64,000 nt of DNA from Prosthecomicrobium sp. N25 (GTDB lineage Bacteria; Pseudomonadota; Alphaproteobacteria; Rhizobiales; Ancalomicrobiaceae): NCBI RefSeq assembly GCF_037203705.1, contig NZ_JBBCAT010000002.1, positions 855,790 to 919,789 of the forward strand, given 5' to 3'. This document shows positions 17,781 to 29,375 of the stretch, piece by piece. The notes beneath the pieces are model-generated. The model saw nothing but the letters and a program-made list of their open reading frames with translations, made no database searches and was not told where the DNA came from. Positions within the stretch are counted from its first letter, which is position 1. Each line of letters starts with the position of its first letter. The translations under genes and the position numbers were made by a program.

Positions 17781-19663
17781 CCGGCCCGCCTGGCCGGGGC
17801 GCGGCCGGCGCCGCGGCCGGACGGGGCCTTCTCGTCGAACAGGGAGGCGAGCTGCTCCGTCATGGCCCCGGCGAGTTCCTCGGCGTCCACGATGGTGACG
17901 GCCCGGCGGTAGTAGCGGGTGACGTCGTGGCCGATGCCGATGGCGATCAACTCCACGGGGCTGCGCGTCTCGATCTCCTCGATGACGTAGCGCAGGTGAC
18001 GCTCCAGGTAGTTGCCGGGGTTGACCGACAGGGTGGAGTCGTCGACCGGCGCGCCGTCGGAGATCATCATCAGGATCTTGCGGGCCTCCGGCCGTGCGAT
18101 CAGGCGACCATGCGCCCAGGTCAGGGCCTCGCCGTCGATGTTCTCCTTGAGGAGGCCCTCGCGCATCATCAGGCCGAGGTTGCGGCGCGAGCGGCGCCAG
18201 GGGGCGTCGGCCGACTTGTAGACGATGTGCCGCAGGTCGTTCAGGCGACCGGGCGCGGCGGGCTTGCCGGCCTGCAGCCACGCCTCGCGCGACTGGCCGC
18301 CCTTCCAGGCGCGGGTCGTGAAGCCGAGGATCTCGACCTTCACGCCGCAGCGCTCGAGCGTGCGCGCCAGGATGTCGGCACAGGTGGCCGCCACCGTGAT
18401 CGGCCGGCCGCGCATGGAGCCGGAATTGTCGATCAGCAGCGTCACGACGGTGTCGCGGAAGTCCGTGTCGCGCTCGCGCTTGAAGGAGAGCGGGTGCATC
18501 GGGTCGATCACCACGCGGTTGAGGCGCGCGGCGTCGAGCACGCCCTCCTCCAGGTCGAACTCCCAGGAGCGGTTCTGCTGGGCGAGAAGGCGGCGCTGCA
18601 GGCGATTGGCGAGGCGGGACACGGCGCCCTGCAGGTGGGCGAGCTGCTTGTCCAGGAAGCCGCGCAGGCGCTCCAGCTCGGCGGTCTCGCAAAGATCCTC
18701 GGCGTGGACGATCTCGTCGAACTTGCCCGTGAAGACCTTGTAGTCGCTCTCCGGCGGGCGGTTGGACAGCGGCGGCTCCGGGCGGCGCGCCTCGCCGGCC
18801 TCGTCGGCGTCGGCGGAGTCGTCCTCGGCCATCTCCTGGGCGTCGGTCTCGGAGGCCTCGGTCTCGCCCTCCTCGTCCTCGCCGGAGGCCTCCGCGGAGG
18901 CGGATTCGGTCTGGTCCTCGGACTGCTCGGCCTCGGACTCGCCCTCCTGGTTCTCCTGGTTCTCCTCGCCCGAGTCGCTGTCGTCCCGGTCCTCGTCGTC
19001 GCTCTCCGGCTCGCCGCCGAGCTCGTCGGCCATGTCGAGGGAGGCGAGGAGGTCGCGGACCGAGGCGGCGAACTTCTTCTGGTTCTCGATGGTGCCGAGC
19101 AGCCTGTCGAGGTTGCCGCCGGCCTTCTCCTCGATCCAGGGGCGCCAGAGCTCGACGAGCTTGCGGGCGCTCGGCGGCGGGGCGAGGCCGGTCAGCCGCT
19201 CGCGCACGAGGAGCGCGACGGCATCCTCGAGCGGCGCGTCGGCGCGGTCGGTGATCTCCTCGTAGTTGCCGCGGTGATAGCGGTCGTCCAGCATCGCCGA
19301 GAGGTTCTGGGCGACGCCGGCCATGCGGCGCGAGCCGATCGCCTCGCAGCGGGCCTGCTCGACCGCCTCGAAGACCGCGCGGGCGTTGCGGCCTTCCGGC
19401 TGCATGGTCCGGTGCAGGCCGGCATCGTGGCAGGCGAGCTTCAGGGCCATGCTGTCGCCGATGCCGCGCAGGATGGCGGCGTCGCGTTGCGACATCTTGC
19501 GCGGGGGCTCCGGCAGCCGCGCCTTGTTGGCCGCGAGGGTCGGACGGTCCGCCGCGAAACCGACCTCGAGCTCGGGCACGCCGGCGATCGCCCGCATGCA
19601 GGCGGCGAGCGCCTGCTTGAACGGCTCGGTGGGGGGCGTCGTCTTGTCCTTCGGGGCTGCCAT
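17777..19663 (-). CDS. cobT: cobaltochelatase subunit CobT
   Basis: 628 residues. An N-terminal helical CobT domain, a strongly acidic Glu/Asp/Ser linker (about 215-300) and a C-terminal von Willebrand A domain with the MIDAS motif DNSGSM (about 412-417) match CobT of the aerobic cobalamin pathway. CobT with CobS forms the AAA-type chaperone complex that works with CobN to insert cobalt into hydrogenobyrinic acid a,c-diamide. Starts 19 bases after the cobS stop; stop overlaps the next gene. cobN is not in this window. Confidence 0.96.
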   Translation of the reverse strand: MAAPKDKTTPPTEPFKQALAACMRAIAGVPELEVGFAADRPTLAANKARLPEPPRKMSQRDAAILRGIGDSMALKLACHDAGLHRTMQPEGRNARAVFEAVEQARCEAIGSRRMAGVAQNLSAMLDDRYHRGNYEEITDRADAPLEDAVALLVRERLTGLAPPPSARKLVELWRPWIEEKAGGNLDRLLGTIENQKKFAASVRDLLASLDMADELGGEPESDDEDRDDSDSGEENQENQEGESEAEQSEDQTESASAEASGEDEEGETEASETDAQEMAEDDSADADEAGEARRPEPPLSNRPPESDYKVFTGKFDEIVHAEDLCETAELERLRGFLDKQLAHLQGAVSRLANRLQRRLLAQQNRSWEFDLEEGVLDAARLNRVVIDPMHPLSFKRERDTDFRDTVVTLLIDNSGSMRGRPITVAATCADILARTLERCGVKVEILGFTTRAWKGGQSREAWLQAGKPAAPGRLNDLRHIVYKSADAPWRRSRRNLGLMMREGLLKENIDGEALTWAHGRLIARPEARKILMMISDGAPVDDSTLSVNPGNYLERHLRYVIEEIETRSPVELIAIGIGHDVTRYYRRAVTIVDAEELAGAMTEQLASLFDEKAPSGRGAGRAPARRAG

Positions 19664-19682
19664 TCGGTCTCGTCGTCCCGCC

Positions 19683-20669
19683 TCAGCTGAGCACGACGTT
19701 CAGCGCCGATTCCGGCAGGTCCTTGCCGAAGCAGCGCTGGTAGAACTCGGCCACCTTCGAACGCTCGGTCTCGTCGCACTTGTTGAGGAAGGTGACCCGG
19801 AAGGCGAAGCCGACGTCGCCGAAGATCTCGGCATTCTCGGCCCAGGTGAGCACCGTGCGGGGGCTCATCACCGTCGACAGCTCGCCCGCCATGAAGGCGT
19901 TGCGGGTCATGTCGGCGACGCGCACCATCTTGCCGACCGTGTCCTTGCCGGCGGCGTTCTGGAAGTGCTTCGCCTTGGCGAGGACGATGTCGACCTCCTT
20001 GTCGTGCGGCAGGTAGTTCAGCGTCACGACGATCGACCAGCGGTCCATCTGGCCCTGGTTGATCTGCTGGGTGCCGTGGTAGAGGCCCGAGGTATCGCCG
20101 AGGCCGATCGTGTTGGCGGTCGCGAACAGGCGGAACCAGGGGTGGGGACGGATGACGCGGCTCTGGTCGAGGAGCGTCAGCTTGCCCGAAACCTCCAGGA
20201 CGCGCTGGATCACGAACATCACGTCCGGCCGGCCGGCGTCGTACTCGTCGAAGACGAGCGCGGTGTTGGTCTGCAGAGCCCAGGGCAGTATGCCGTCCCG
20301 GAACTCGGTCACCTGCATGCCGTCGCGGATCACGATGGCGTCCTTGCCGATCAGGTCGATGCGGCTGATGTGGCTGTCGAGGTTGACGCGCACGCAGGGC
20401 CAGTTCAGGCGGGCGGCGACCTGCTCGATGTGGGTCGACTTGCCGGTGCCGTGGTAGCCCGAGATCATCACGCGGCGGTTCTTGGCGAAGCCGGCGAGGA
20501 TCGCCAGGGTGGTGTCCCGGTCGAACAGGTAGTCCGGGTCGAGGTCCGGCACATGCTCGCTGCGCTCCGAGTAGCCGGGCACCTCGAGGTCGGTGTCGAT
20601 GCCGAACATCTGCCGGACGGACAGCTTCATGTCCGGCACGCCGTTCGGGCTCTTCTCCATCACATTCAT
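19683..20669 (-). CDS. cobS: cobaltochelatase subunit CobS
   Basis: About 328 residues, AAA+ ATPase. It begins with the conserved [19 protein letters not shown] segment, then Walker [10 protein letters not shown] (71-79), Walker [16 protein letters not shown] (about 135-150) and sensor regions including [20 protein letters not shown]. It provides the ATPase ring of the CobNST chelatase. The ATG at 20669 is used because GGAGG lies a few bases upstream; an in-frame ATG 12 codons earlier lacks such a site. First gene of the cobS-cobT-esterase unit. Confidence 0.96.
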   Translation of the reverse strand: MNVMEKSPNGVPDMKLSVRQMFGIDTDLEVPGYSERSEHVPDLDPDYLFDRDTTLAILAGFAKNRRVMISGYHGTGKSTHIEQVAARLNWPCVRVNLDSHISRIDLIGKDAIVIRDGMQVTEFRDGILPWALQTNTALVFDEYDAGRPDVMFVIQRVLEVSGKLTLLDQSRVIRPHPWFRLFATANTIGLGDTSGLYHGTQQINQGQMDRWSIVVTLNYLPHDKEVDIVLAKAKHFQNAAGKDTVGKMVRVADMTRNAFMAGELSTVMSPRTVLTWAENAEIFGDVGFAFRVTFLNKCDETERSKVAEFYQRCFGKDLPESALNVVLS

Positions 20670-20926
20670 CTCGCCTCCGTCGCCCGCGACGCATCGCGGG
20701 TCCATGGTCTCCGGCCGCCCGCCCGAGGCAGGACCGCCGCCGGAGGCTCAGTCAGGTTCGCCCCGGGGCTCGGACCGGAAGGCGGCGGCGGCCGGAGCCG
20801 CCCCGCTCGCTCAATGTCCGTCGGGTGTCATAGAACGGTTTTGCGCCGCAGGGAATCTGAAACGGCTCGGCGGGACCATTTTGCGCGGCTGACCCGCGCG
20901 ACGCGAAGGGCGGCCGCCGGGCCGGT

Positions 20927-21550
20927 TCAGCAGAGGCCGGCGCCCTTCAGGTAGTTGTAGGCCTGGATGATTTCCTGGAGACGCCCCTCGGAGGAGCGGT
21001 CGCCGCCGTTGGCGTCGGGGTGATGGCGCTTCACCAGGGACTTGTAGCGGGACTTGATCTCCGGGCCGGTCGCCTCCTCGCCGAGGTCGAGCACCTCCAG
21101 GGACTTGCGCTCGAGGTTCTTCAGCTTGCGGCGCGGGGGCTCGGGCGGGGCTTCGGCCTCGGCGGAGCGGAAGCGGCCCTGCCGGCGCAGCAGGAAGAAG
21201 GCGTCGTCGTAGCGCGGCGACCAGGCGCCGGACCCCGGCTCCCGGCGCCAGCCCTGGGGGTTCGCGCCCATGGTCCAGGTGGGGCGGTGGCCCGTCTGCG
21301 CGTCCTTCTGGTAGTCGGCGATCGCGTCGTCCTTCATGCCGGCGAAATAGTTGTAGGACTTGTTGTAGAGCCGGACGTGATCGATGCAGAACCGGTGGTA
21401 CTCGCCTTCGCGGCTGCGGCCCTTGGGGGCCGGATGCGTGCCCGCGGCGACGCAGCCCGCCCATTCGCAGAGCGGGGCGCCGTCCTTCGGGGTCCGGTCC
21501 TCCTCCGGCTTGATCCGGATTCGGTCGAAGAGCTTGGAGTCGAGCTTCAT
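20927..21550 (-). CDS. J-domain protein with N-terminal Cys/His motif
   Basis: 207 residues. The J domain is unusually at the C-terminus (about 145-207), with the HPD tripeptide in VKRHHPDANGG and the closing QEIIQAYNYLK helix. The N-terminal part holds CEWAGC and, some 30 residues later, FCIDH, a C-x4-C ... C-x2-H pattern that could bind zinc. J proteins stimulate Hsp70 (DnaK). The gene next to cobS and divergent from bolA is a conserved arrangement in Hyphomicrobiales. Start at MKLDSKLFDRI, the family's usual N-terminus. Confidence 0.88.
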   Translation of the reverse strand: MKLDSKLFDRIRIKPEEDRTPKDGAPLCEWAGCVAAGTHPAPKGRSREGEYHRFCIDHVRLYNKSYNYFAGMKDDAIADYQKDAQTGHRPTWTMGANPQGWRREPGSGAWSPRYDDAFFLLRRQGRFRSAEAEAPPEPPRRKLKNLERKSLEVLDLGEEATGPEIKSRYKSLVKRHHPDANGGDRSSEGRLQEIIQAYNYLKGAGLC

Positions 21551-21670
21551 CGTCGGAATTATGGTTCGCCTACCGCCGGCCCACAAGGCTCGCACCCCGC
21601 CTCGGATCGTCCGGCACCCATGCCGGCAGGTGCGCTACAAAAACCGAGAGAGCGATGCTATCTGGTCCGC

Positions 21671-21946
21671 ATGACCGATCGTGCCAAGAGCTACCAAGAG
21701 CGTATCCGCGAGAAATTAACCGCAGCCTTCTCGCCGGCGCGGCTCGAGGTCATCGACGAGAGCGACCATCACCGCGGCCATGGCGGCTGGCGGGAGGGGG
21801 GCGAAACCCACTTCCGCGTGCGCATCGTCGCCGAGTCCTTCCGCGGCGCGTCCCGGGTGGAGATGCACCGGCTGATCAACCGGGTGCTGGCGGAAGAGCT
21901 GGCCGAGCGGGTGCATGCCCTCGCCATCGAGGCGTCGGCGCCCTGA
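21671..21946 (+). CDS. BolA family protein
   Basis: 91 residues covering the whole BolA fold: an N-terminal helix (SYQERIREKLTAAF), the strand and loop VIDESDHHRGHGG, then THFRVRIVAESFRGASRVEMHRLINRVLAEEL with the conserved RVEMHR helix-turn-helix-like motif and a final HALAIEA strand. BolA-type proteins pair with monothiol glutaredoxins in iron-sulfur and iron handling or act as regulators. The Shine-Dalgarno site is weak. Divergent from the J-domain gene. Confidence 0.93.
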   Translation: MTDRAKSYQERIREKLTAAFSPARLEVIDESDHHRGHGGWREGGETHFRVRIVAESFRGASRVEMHRLINRVLAEELAERVHALAIEASAP

Positions 21947-22059
21947 GGGGTCGGACGAGTCCAACCGCGCACCAGCCGACCGTCCGCGCTACCGCGGTTT
22001 ACGCGGGGCCGGCATATCTGTATGGCTCTCGCCGACCTGATCAGCCGAGAGACGTGCCC

Positions 22060-22890
<831 letters not shown>

Positions 22891-22902
22891 GGCGGGGTGG
22901 AA

Positions 22903-22954
22903 CATTCGCCAAAAAAAGAATAGGAAGCGGTCCGCGACGGCGAGCCGGCGAATG
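22903..22954. repeat. inverted repeat upstream of cysD
   Basis: CATTCGCC (22903-22910) and GGCGAATG (22947-22954) are exact complements separated by 36 bases that include a seven-A run. It could be regulatory for the sulfate-activation operon or chance; nothing matches a SAM-responsive riboswitch that I know. Confidence 0.35.
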
Positions 22955-23159
22955 CGCTGCCCGGGCCGGGCGGGGCCGCGGAAGCATTTTTCGTTGTCGT
23001 CCCTGACCGGATCCCGGCGGAGTAACCCTGGAACGAAGTCGAACGGCAGGTCAGCTTGCCGAAAGGCACGATTCCGCCTAAATGCCGTGGCTTCAGGCAG
23101 GCACCCATTCGTGCGCGCGACGGGACGCGACAGTCCTGTCCAGCGGTGAGGAAGCTCCT

Positions 23160-24068
23160 TTGTCCATCGATCGCAACACGCATCTGAAGCGGCTCGAGGC
23201 GGAATCGATCCGCATCATCCGCGAGGTCGCCGCGGAGTTCCGCAATCCGGTCATGCTCTATTCGATCGGCAAGGACTCGTCGGTGATGCTTCATCTGGCG
23301 ATGAAGGCCTTCTACCCGTCGAAGCCGCCCTTCCCGCTGATGCACATCGACACGACGTGGAAGTTCCGGGACATGATCTCGTTCCGGGACGAGACCGCGA
23401 AGCGGCTGGGGCTCGACCTCATCGTGCATACCAACGAGGAGGGCGTCCGCCAGGGCATCACCCCCTTCACGCACGGCTCGTCCTTCTACACCCACGTGAT
23501 GAAGACCGAGGCGCTGAAGACGGCCCTGACGAAGTACGGCTTCGACGCCGCCTTCGGGGGCGCCCGGCGCGACGAGGAGAAGAGCCGCGCCAAGGAGCGG
23601 GTCTTCTCGTTCCGCACCGCCACCCACACCTGGGACCCGAAGAACCAGCGGCCGGAGCTTTGGCAGGTCTATAACGGCCGGGTCAACAAGGGCGAATCGA
23701 TCCGCGCCTTCCCGCTGTCGAACTGGACCGAGCTCGACATCTGGCAGTACATCATGGCCGAGAACATCCCGATCGTGCCTCTCTACTACGCGGCCGTGCG
23801 GCCGGTGGTGGAGCGCGACGGCATGATGCTGATGCTGGACGACGACCGCTTCCCGCTGCTGCCCGGCGAAGTGCCGCAGCACAAGCTGATCCGGTTCCGG
23901 ACGCTGGGCTGCTACCCGCTGACCAGCGCGTTCGAATCGGACGCCACGACGCTGCCCGAGATCGTGCGCGAGATGCTGATCGCGCGGACCTCCGAGCGGT
24001 CCGGCCGGCTGATCGACCACGACGATTCGGCCTCGATGGAAAAGAAGAAGCGCGAGGGGTACTTCTGA
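23160..24068 (+). CDS. cysD: sulfate adenylyltransferase subunit CysD
   Basis: 302 residues. Matches CysD throughout: [16 protein letters not shown] at the N-terminus, the PP-loop [13 protein letters not shown] (about 40-52), and [19 protein letters not shown]. It makes APS from ATP and sulfate, driven by the CysN GTPase. The start is taken as TTG at 23160, preceded by GAGGAAG at good spacing and giving the normal length; an ATG 26 codons upstream would add a segment with no family similarity. Its stop overlaps the cysNC start by one base. Confidence 0.96.
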   Translation: MSIDRNTHLKRLEAESIRIIREVAAEFRNPVMLYSIGKDSSVMLHLAMKAFYPSKPPFPLMHIDTTWKFRDMISFRDETAKRLGLDLIVHTNEEGVRQGITPFTHGSSFYTHVMKTEALKTALTKYGFDAAFGGARRDEEKSRAKERVFSFRTATHTWDPKNQRPELWQVYNGRVNKGESIRAFPLSNWTELDIWQYIMAENIPIVPLYYAAVRPVVERDGMMLMLDDDRFPLLPGEVPQHKLIRFRTLGCYPLTSAFESDATTLPEIVREMLIARTSERSGRLIDHDDSASMEKKKREGYF

Positions 24069-25999
24069 TGTCGACCGCGTCCGCGACCGTGACCATCCCC
24101 GAAGCCTCGCCGATGCATTCGCCCGAGGCCTTCGCGGCCTATCTGGCCGACCAGGAGAAGAAGAGCCTCCTGCGCTTCCTCACCTGCGGCTCCGTCGACG
24201 ACGGCAAGTCGACGCTGATCGGCAGGCTCCTTTACGACACCAAGCTGGTCTTCGAGGACCACCTGCTGGCGCTCGAGAAGGACAGCCGCAAGCACGGCAC
24301 GACCGGCGAGGAGATCGACCTCGCGTTGCTGCTCGACGGCCTGGAGGCCGAGCGCGAACAGGGCATCACGATCGACGTCGCCTACCGGTTCTTCACGACG
24401 GAACGGCGGAAGTTCATCGTCGCCGACACGCCCGGGCATGAGCAGTACACCCGCAACATGGCGACCGGCGCCTCCACGGCCGACGCCGCGGTCCTGCTTG
24501 TCGACGCGCGCCACGGCATCGTGACGCAGACGAGGCGGCACTCGTTCATCGTCTCGCTGCTCGGCATCAAGCACGTGGTGCTGGCGATCAACAAGATCGA
24601 CCTCGTCGGCTTCGACGAGAAGATCTTCACCCAGATCAAACAGGCCTACCAGGCCTTCGCGTCCGGCTTCGGCTTCAAGACGCTGGCCGCGATCCCGATC
24701 TCGGCGCGCTACGGCGACAACGTCACGATGCGGTCGGAGCGGATGCCCTGGTACAAGGGGCCGACGCTGCTCGAGCACCTGGAGACGGTCGACGTGGAGG
24801 AAGACCGGGCGAGCCGGCCCTTCCGCATGTCGGTCCAGTGGGTCAACCGGCCGAACCTCGACTTCCGCGGCTTCTCCGGCACCATCGCGTCCGGCACGGT
24901 CCGGCCGGGCGATACGCTGGTGGTGGCGAAGTCGGGCAAGACCAGCCGGGTGAAGCGGATCGTCACCTACGACGGCGACCTCGACCAGGCGACCGCCGGC
25001 GAGGCCGTCACGATCACGCTCGCCGACGAGATCGACATCAGCCGCGGCGACGTCCTGGCGCCGGCGGGCGACCGGCCGGAGGTCACCGACCAGTTCGCGG
25101 CGCATCTCGTGTGGATGAGCGAGGAGCCCCTGTTCCCGGGCCGCTCCTACCTGCTGAAGTGCGGGTCCAAGACCGTCACGGCGAGCGTCACCGAGCTCAA
25201 GCACAAGATCGACGTCAACACCTTCGAGCACCTGGCGGCCAAGGAGCTGAGGCTCAACGAGGTGACGTTCTGCAACGTCTCCCTCTCCGAGCCGATCGCC
25301 TTCGATCCCTACGAGCAGAACCGGGAGACCGGTGCCTTCATCCTGATCGACCGCTTCACCAACGCGACGGTCGGGGCGGGCATGATCTGGTACGGCCTGC
25401 GCCGGGCCACGAACGTGCACTGGCAGGCGATCGACGTCTCCAAGGAGGCGCATGCCGCCCTGAAGAGCCAGAAGCCCGCGGTGCTCTGGTTCACCGGCCT
25501 GTCCGGGTCGGGCAAGTCGACGATCGCCAACATCGTGGAGAAGAAGCTCCATGCCATGGGGCGGCACACCTTCATCCTCGACGGCGACAACGTGCGGCAC
25601 GGCCTCAACCGGGACCTGGGCTTCACCGAGGCGGACCGGGTGGAGAACATCCGGCGTGTCGGCGAGGTGGCGAAGCTCTTCGTGGACGCGGGCCTGATCG
25701 TGCTCGTGTCCTTCATTTCGCCCTTCCGGGCCGAGCGCCGCATGGCGCGCGACCTGGTCGCCAAGGGCGAGTTCATCGAGGTCTTCGTCGACACCCCGAT
25801 CGAGGACTGCGAGAAGCGCGACGTGAAGGGGCTCTACGCCAAGGCCCGCTCCGGCAAGCTGAAGAACTTCACCGGCATCGATTCGCCCTACGAGGCGCCC
25901 GAGAACGCCGAGGTGCGGCTGGAGACCCGGGCCGGCAGCGCGGAGGAGCTCGCGGACCAGCTGATCGCCTACATGCGGGAGCGCGGGATGATCGCCTGA
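24068..25999 (+). CDS. cysNC: bifunctional CysN/CysC: sulfate adenylyltransferase GTPase and APS kinase
   Basis: 643 residues. The N-terminal GTPase (CysN) has P-loop GSVDDGKST (about 41-49), DTPGHEQY and NKIDL motifs, and EF-Tu-like beta barrels up to about 440. The C-terminal APS kinase (CysC) has its own P-loop GLSGSGKST (about 477-485) and the [15 protein letters not shown] region. The fused enzyme activates the CysD adenylyltransferase and then phosphorylates APS to PAPS, as in NodQ-type rhizobial proteins. Directly follows cysD. Confidence 0.97.
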   Translation: MSTASATVTIPEASPMHSPEAFAAYLADQEKKSLLRFLTCGSVDDGKSTLIGRLLYDTKLVFEDHLLALEKDSRKHGTTGEEIDLALLLDGLEAEREQGITIDVAYRFFTTERRKFIVADTPGHEQYTRNMATGASTADAAVLLVDARHGIVTQTRRHSFIVSLLGIKHVVLAINKIDLVGFDEKIFTQIKQAYQAFASGFGFKTLAAIPISARYGDNVTMRSERMPWYKGPTLLEHLETVDVEEDRASRPFRMSVQWVNRPNLDFRGFSGTIASGTVRPGDTLVVAKSGKTSRVKRIVTYDGDLDQATAGEAVTITLADEIDISRGDVLAPAGDRPEVTDQFAAHLVWMSEEPLFPGRSYLLKCGSKTVTASVTELKHKIDVNTFEHLAAKELRLNEVTFCNVSLSEPIAFDPYEQNRETGAFILIDRFTNATVGAGMIWYGLRRATNVHWQAIDVSKEAHAALKSQKPAVLWFTGLSGSGKSTIANIVEKKLHAMGRHTFILDGDNVRHGLNRDLGFTEADRVENIRRVGEVAKLFVDAGLIVLVSFISPFRAERRMARDLVAKGEFIEVFVDTPIEDCEKRDVKGLYAKARSGKLKNFTGIDSPYEAPENAEVRLETRAGSAEELADQLIAYMRERGMIA

Positions 26000-26020
26000 G
26001 CGGTCGTTCCGCTGAGGACA

Positions 26021-26057
26021 GGAAAGGGCCGGATCCACGCGATCCGGCCCTTTTTCC
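26021..26057. terminator. strong terminator after cysNC
   Basis: Perfect 13-base arms (AAAGGGCCGGATC and complement) with loop CACGC, then TTTTT on the plus strand. The A-run at its left side makes it usable on the minus strand too, for the convergent chemoreceptor gene. Confidence 0.93.
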
Positions 26058-26084
26058 ATGCGTGCGGGGCGCGAAGGCTGCGCG

Positions 26085-28088
26085 TCAGGCGGCGCGGACG
26101 CGGCCGATGAAGCGGCCGACCTCTTCGCTCAGCTGCTCGGCGCGGCGGGCGAGGTCGGTGGAGGAGGTCAGCACCTGGACGGCCGCGGTGCCGGTCTCCT
26201 CGGCGGCGCGGCTGACCCCGGCGATGTTCGTGGAGACCTCCTGGGTGCCCGCGGAGGCGAGCTGCACGTTGCGGGCGATCTCGCCGGTGGCGGAGCCCTG
26301 CTGCTCGACCGCCGACGAGATGGAACCCGCGATCCGGCTCAGGCCGTCGATCGTCTCGCCGACGCCGCGGATCGCCACGACGGAGGCGCCGGTGGCGGTC
26401 TGGATCTCGGCGATCTGGGCGGAGATCTCGGCCGTCGCCTTGGAGGTCTGCTCGGCCAGGAGCTTCACTTCGCTGGCCACCACGGCGAAGCCCCGGCCGG
26501 CGTCGCCCGCGCGCGCGGCCTCGATGGTGGCGTTGAGGGCCAGGAGGTTGGTCTGGCCGGCGATGTCGGCGATCATGTCGACGATCGCGCCGATCTTCTG
26601 CGCCGAGGCGGCGAGGCGCTGGACCTTGTCGTTGGCCCCGTGGGTGTCGCCGACGGCGCGGGTCGACATGGCGCTCGACTGCTCGACCTGGCGGCCGATC
26701 TCGCGCACCGACGCGGCGAGCTCCTCGGCGGCGCTGGCCACCGTCTGGACGTTGGCGGAGGCCTCCTCGGAGGCGGCGGAAACGGCGGTCGACTGGCGCG
26801 CGGTCTCCTCGGCGGCGGCCGTCAGGGTGTTGGCGGTCGCCTGCATCTCGGAGGCCGCGGAGGCGACGGACTGGACGATGCCGCCGACGGCCCGCTCGAA
26901 CTCGTCGGCGAGGCGGTGCATGGCCTCCCGCTTCTCGCGCTCGGCCGCGACCTTGGCGGCCTCCTGCTCATTCTCGAGACGCTCCTTCTCGACCGCGTTG
27001 TCGCGGAACACCTCGACGGCGGCGGCCATGCGGCCGATCTCGTCGCGCCGGCCCGCGCCGAAGATGGCGACGCGGAGGTTGCCGGCGGCGAGCTCGTTCA
27101 TGCAGGCCGCGATGGCCAGGATGGCGCGGGAGATCGAGGTGCCGAGGGAGGCGGCGAGGACGGTCACGACGAGGACGAAGACGCCGGCCAGCGTCATGGC
27201 GTTGCGACGGGTCGATTCGATGGCGGCCTGGGCCCTGGGGCCGAGCTCGTTCTGCTCGGTCACGACGGAGTCCACGGCGCTTTCGTAGCGCTTCAGGATC
27301 GCGGGGCCGAGGCGATCGAGCCCCTCCTCGCGGATGCGGTGCAGTTCGACGACCTTGGCGGCCAGCGCGTCGATGCGGGTGGAGATCGTCTCGAGGTCGG
27401 TCTCGAGCTGGGGCAGCGTGCCGCCAATCTCGGCCGACTTGGTGAGGCTCTTGAGGTTGGCGACGAAGCGCGATGCCTCGAGCATGCGGGTTTGTGCCTG
27501 GCGCAGTTCGGCGTCGCCTTCGCTCGAGGCGAAGCGCTCGATATGCAGGCGTCCCATCAGGAGCTCTTGCTGGGCCGCGGAGGCGAGGCCGAAGCCGGTC
27601 AGCTCGCCGTTGCCGAAGCTCGCGGTCGCGACCGCGGCGAGCCGGTCGCGGGCGGCGTTGCCGGCCTTGACGATCTCGGCCTGCATCCTCTGCGCCTCGC
27701 GGGTCGCGTCCCGGAACTGTTCGAAGGTGCGGCGGTAGAGCGCCACCTGTTCGGCGTTGCGGGCGAGCGGGGTCTGCATCTCGGATCCGGCGAAGAGTTC
27801 GTTCAGCTCCGCCGTGCGCTCTGTGATCGCGGCCGTCTCGCTGAGCACCCGTTCGGCGAGCTGGTCGGTCGGAATGAGGCGGTACTGCATGACGGCGAGC
27901 CGGGCCGACACCATGTCGGTCGCGACCTCGTTGACCGCGAGGCTGCGGCGGGCAGTCGTCCGGTACTTCACGAAGGAATCCGCGGAGTCCGACAGGCCCA
28001 TCGTCCCGATGGCGCCAACGGCGGCCACCGCCAGGATGGCCAGCCCGAAGCCGCCGAACAGCTTCGACCTCAACGTGAGTGCGATCAT
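26085..28088 (-). CDS. methyl-accepting chemotaxis protein
   Basis: 667 residues. Transmembrane helices at about 8-30 and 298-318 bound a long helical periplasmic ligand domain (about 32-297) with no subtype I can name. A HAMP domain (about 319-372) and the cytoplasmic signalling hairpin follow, with the conserved tip [25 protein letters not shown] sequence at about 500-520. There is no CheR-docking pentapeptide; it ends in FIGRVRAA, a typical rhizobial end. It is a membrane receptor for CheW/CheA signalling; its stimulus is unknown. No other che genes are in the window. Confidence 0.95.
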   Translation of the reverse strand: MIALTLRSKLFGGFGLAILAVAAVGAIGTMGLSDSADSFVKYRTTARRSLAVNEVATDMVSARLAVMQYRLIPTDQLAERVLSETAAITERTAELNELFAGSEMQTPLARNAEQVALYRRTFEQFRDATREAQRMQAEIVKAGNAARDRLAAVATASFGNGELTGFGLASAAQQELLMGRLHIERFASSEGDAELRQAQTRMLEASRFVANLKSLTKSAEIGGTLPQLETDLETISTRIDALAAKVVELHRIREEGLDRLGPAILKRYESAVDSVVTEQNELGPRAQAAIESTRRNAMTLAGVFVLVVTVLAASLGTSISRAILAIAACMNELAAGNLRVAIFGAGRRDEIGRMAAAVEVFRDNAVEKERLENEQEAAKVAAEREKREAMHRLADEFERAVGGIVQSVASAASEMQATANTLTAAAEETARQSTAVSAASEEASANVQTVASAAEELAASVREIGRQVEQSSAMSTRAVGDTHGANDKVQRLAASAQKIGAIVDMIADIAGQTNLLALNATIEAARAGDAGRGFAVVASEVKLLAEQTSKATAEISAQIAEIQTATGASVVAIRGVGETIDGLSRIAGSISSAVEQQGSATGEIARNVQLASAGTQEVSTNIAGVSRAAEETGTAAVQVLTSSTDLARRAEQLSEEVGRFIGRVRAA

Positions 28089-28213
28089 GCCAGACCCCGT
28101 TCCTTTGCCTGCGCCCTTGTGGAGTCAGGCGATTATTCACTTCAGGATGAAGATCGGGCAGGATCGTTGCCGTGCGCTTAATGCAGGGTTGTGTTCCTCG
28201 TAAATTTTATCGA

Positions 28214-28230
28214 GGCGAACCGGGTTCGCC
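28214..28230 (-). terminator. possible hairpin after aroB
   Basis: GGCGAA and TTCGCC arms with loop CCGGG, about 33 bases after the aroB stop on the minus strand; an AT-rich stretch but no pure T-run follows. Tentative. Confidence 0.35.
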
Positions 28231-28262
28231 GGCCCCCCGGACCGATCGGCATCGGCGCAGGG

Positions 28263-29375
28263 TCAGGCGGCGATCGCGGCGGCCAGGAAGGCACGCACCA
28301 CGTCGGGCGCGACGTCGTCGGCGATGAAGCTGCGGCCGATCCCGCGGGTCAGGATGAAGGTGAGACGGCCGCGCTTGACCTTCTTGTCCTGGAAGATCGC
28401 CGCCATCAGGTCGTCTGCGCCGCCGACGCCGCCCGGCACCTGGGCGAGGGTGGTCGGGAGGCCGACCGCTTCCAGGTGGGCCTTCATGCGGGCCGCGTCG
28501 TCGGGCGAGCAGAGGTTCATGCGCACCGAGAACTGGTGGGCGAGCGTCATCCCGATGGCGACGGCCTCGCCGTGGACGAGCCGCGTCCCGTCGAAGCCGG
28601 TGACGGCCTCGAGCGCGTGCCCGAAGGTGTGGCCGAGATTGAGGAGGGCGCGGGGTCCCGTCTCCTTCTCGTCGATCTTGACCACGTGTGCCTTGGCCCG
28701 GCAGCTGGTCGCGACGGCCTGGATGCGCGCCTCGCCGCCGTCGAAGACCGCGCGCCAGTTCTCCTCCAGCCAGGCGAAGAAGGCCGGGTCGTCGATCAGC
28801 CCGTACTTCGCCACCTCGGCATAGCCGGCGCGGAAGTCGCGCGGGGACAGCGTGTCGAGCACGCCCGTGTCGGCGAGGACGAGGCTCGGCTGGTGGAAGA
28901 CGCCGACCAGGTTCTTGCCGTGCCGGGTGTTGATGCCGGTCTTGCCGCCGACCGAGGAATCGACCTGGGCGAGAAGGGTGGTCGGGATCTGGACGAAGCG
29001 CATGCCGCGCCGGACCACGCCGGCGACGAAGCCGACGAGGTCGCCGATGACGCCGCCGCCGAGGGCGATCAGGAGGTCGCCGCGCTCGAGCCGGGCGGAG
29101 AGGACGCCGTCCACCACGCTCTCGAAGACCGTGAAGCTCTTCGAGCCCTCGCCGGGTGTGACGACGATCGACGAATAGGCGAGGCCGGCGTCGGTCAGGC
29201 TGGCGCCGAGCGCGTCCAGGTGGTGGGAGGCGACCGTCTCGTCCGTGACGACGGCGAAGCGGGCGCCGGGGAAGCGGCGGGCGAGCTCCGCCCCCGCGCC
29301 GGCCAGGAGGCCCGGGCCGATCAGGATCTCGTAGGCGCGGTCGCCGAGGTCGACGGGCACGATGGCGGCGGTCAT
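28263..29375 (-). CDS. aroB: 3-dehydroquinate synthase
   Basis: 370 residues. NAD-binding GGGVIGDLVGFVAG (about 105-118), the substrate and zinc region RAGYAEVAKYGLIDD (about 180-194) and the zinc-histidine motif LNLGHTFGHALE (about 240-251) identify AroB, which makes 3-dehydroquinate from DAHP in the shikimate pathway. It overlaps aroK by four bases, so the two are translationally coupled, the usual alphaproteobacterial arrangement. Confidence 0.97.
   Translation of the reverse strand: MTAAIVPVDLGDRAYEILIGPGLLAGAGAELARRFPGARFAVVTDETVASHHLDALGASLTDAGLAYSSIVVTPGEGSKSFTVFESVVDGVLSARLERGDLLIALGGGVIGDLVGFVAGVVRRGMRFVQIPTTLLAQVDSSVGGKTGINTRHGKNLVGVFHQPSLVLADTGVLDTLSPRDFRAGYAEVAKYGLIDDPAFFAWLEENWRAVFDGGEARIQAVATSCRAKAHVVKIDEKETGPRALLNLGHTFGHALEAVTGFDGTRLVHGEAVAIGMTLAHQFSVRMNLCSPDDAARMKAHLEAVGLPTTLAQVPGGVGGADDLMAAIFQDKKVKRGRLTFILTRGIGRSFIADDVAPDVVRAFLAAAIAA

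Noticed and set aside
22891..23159. SAM or other sulfur riboswitch before cysD
   Set aside because: No SAM-I or SAM-II core could be recognised; only a simple spaced inverted repeat is present.
23082..23159. Upstream ATG start for cysD
   Set aside because: It adds 26 residues unlike any CysD; the TTG at 23160 has a Shine-Dalgarno motif and gives normal length.
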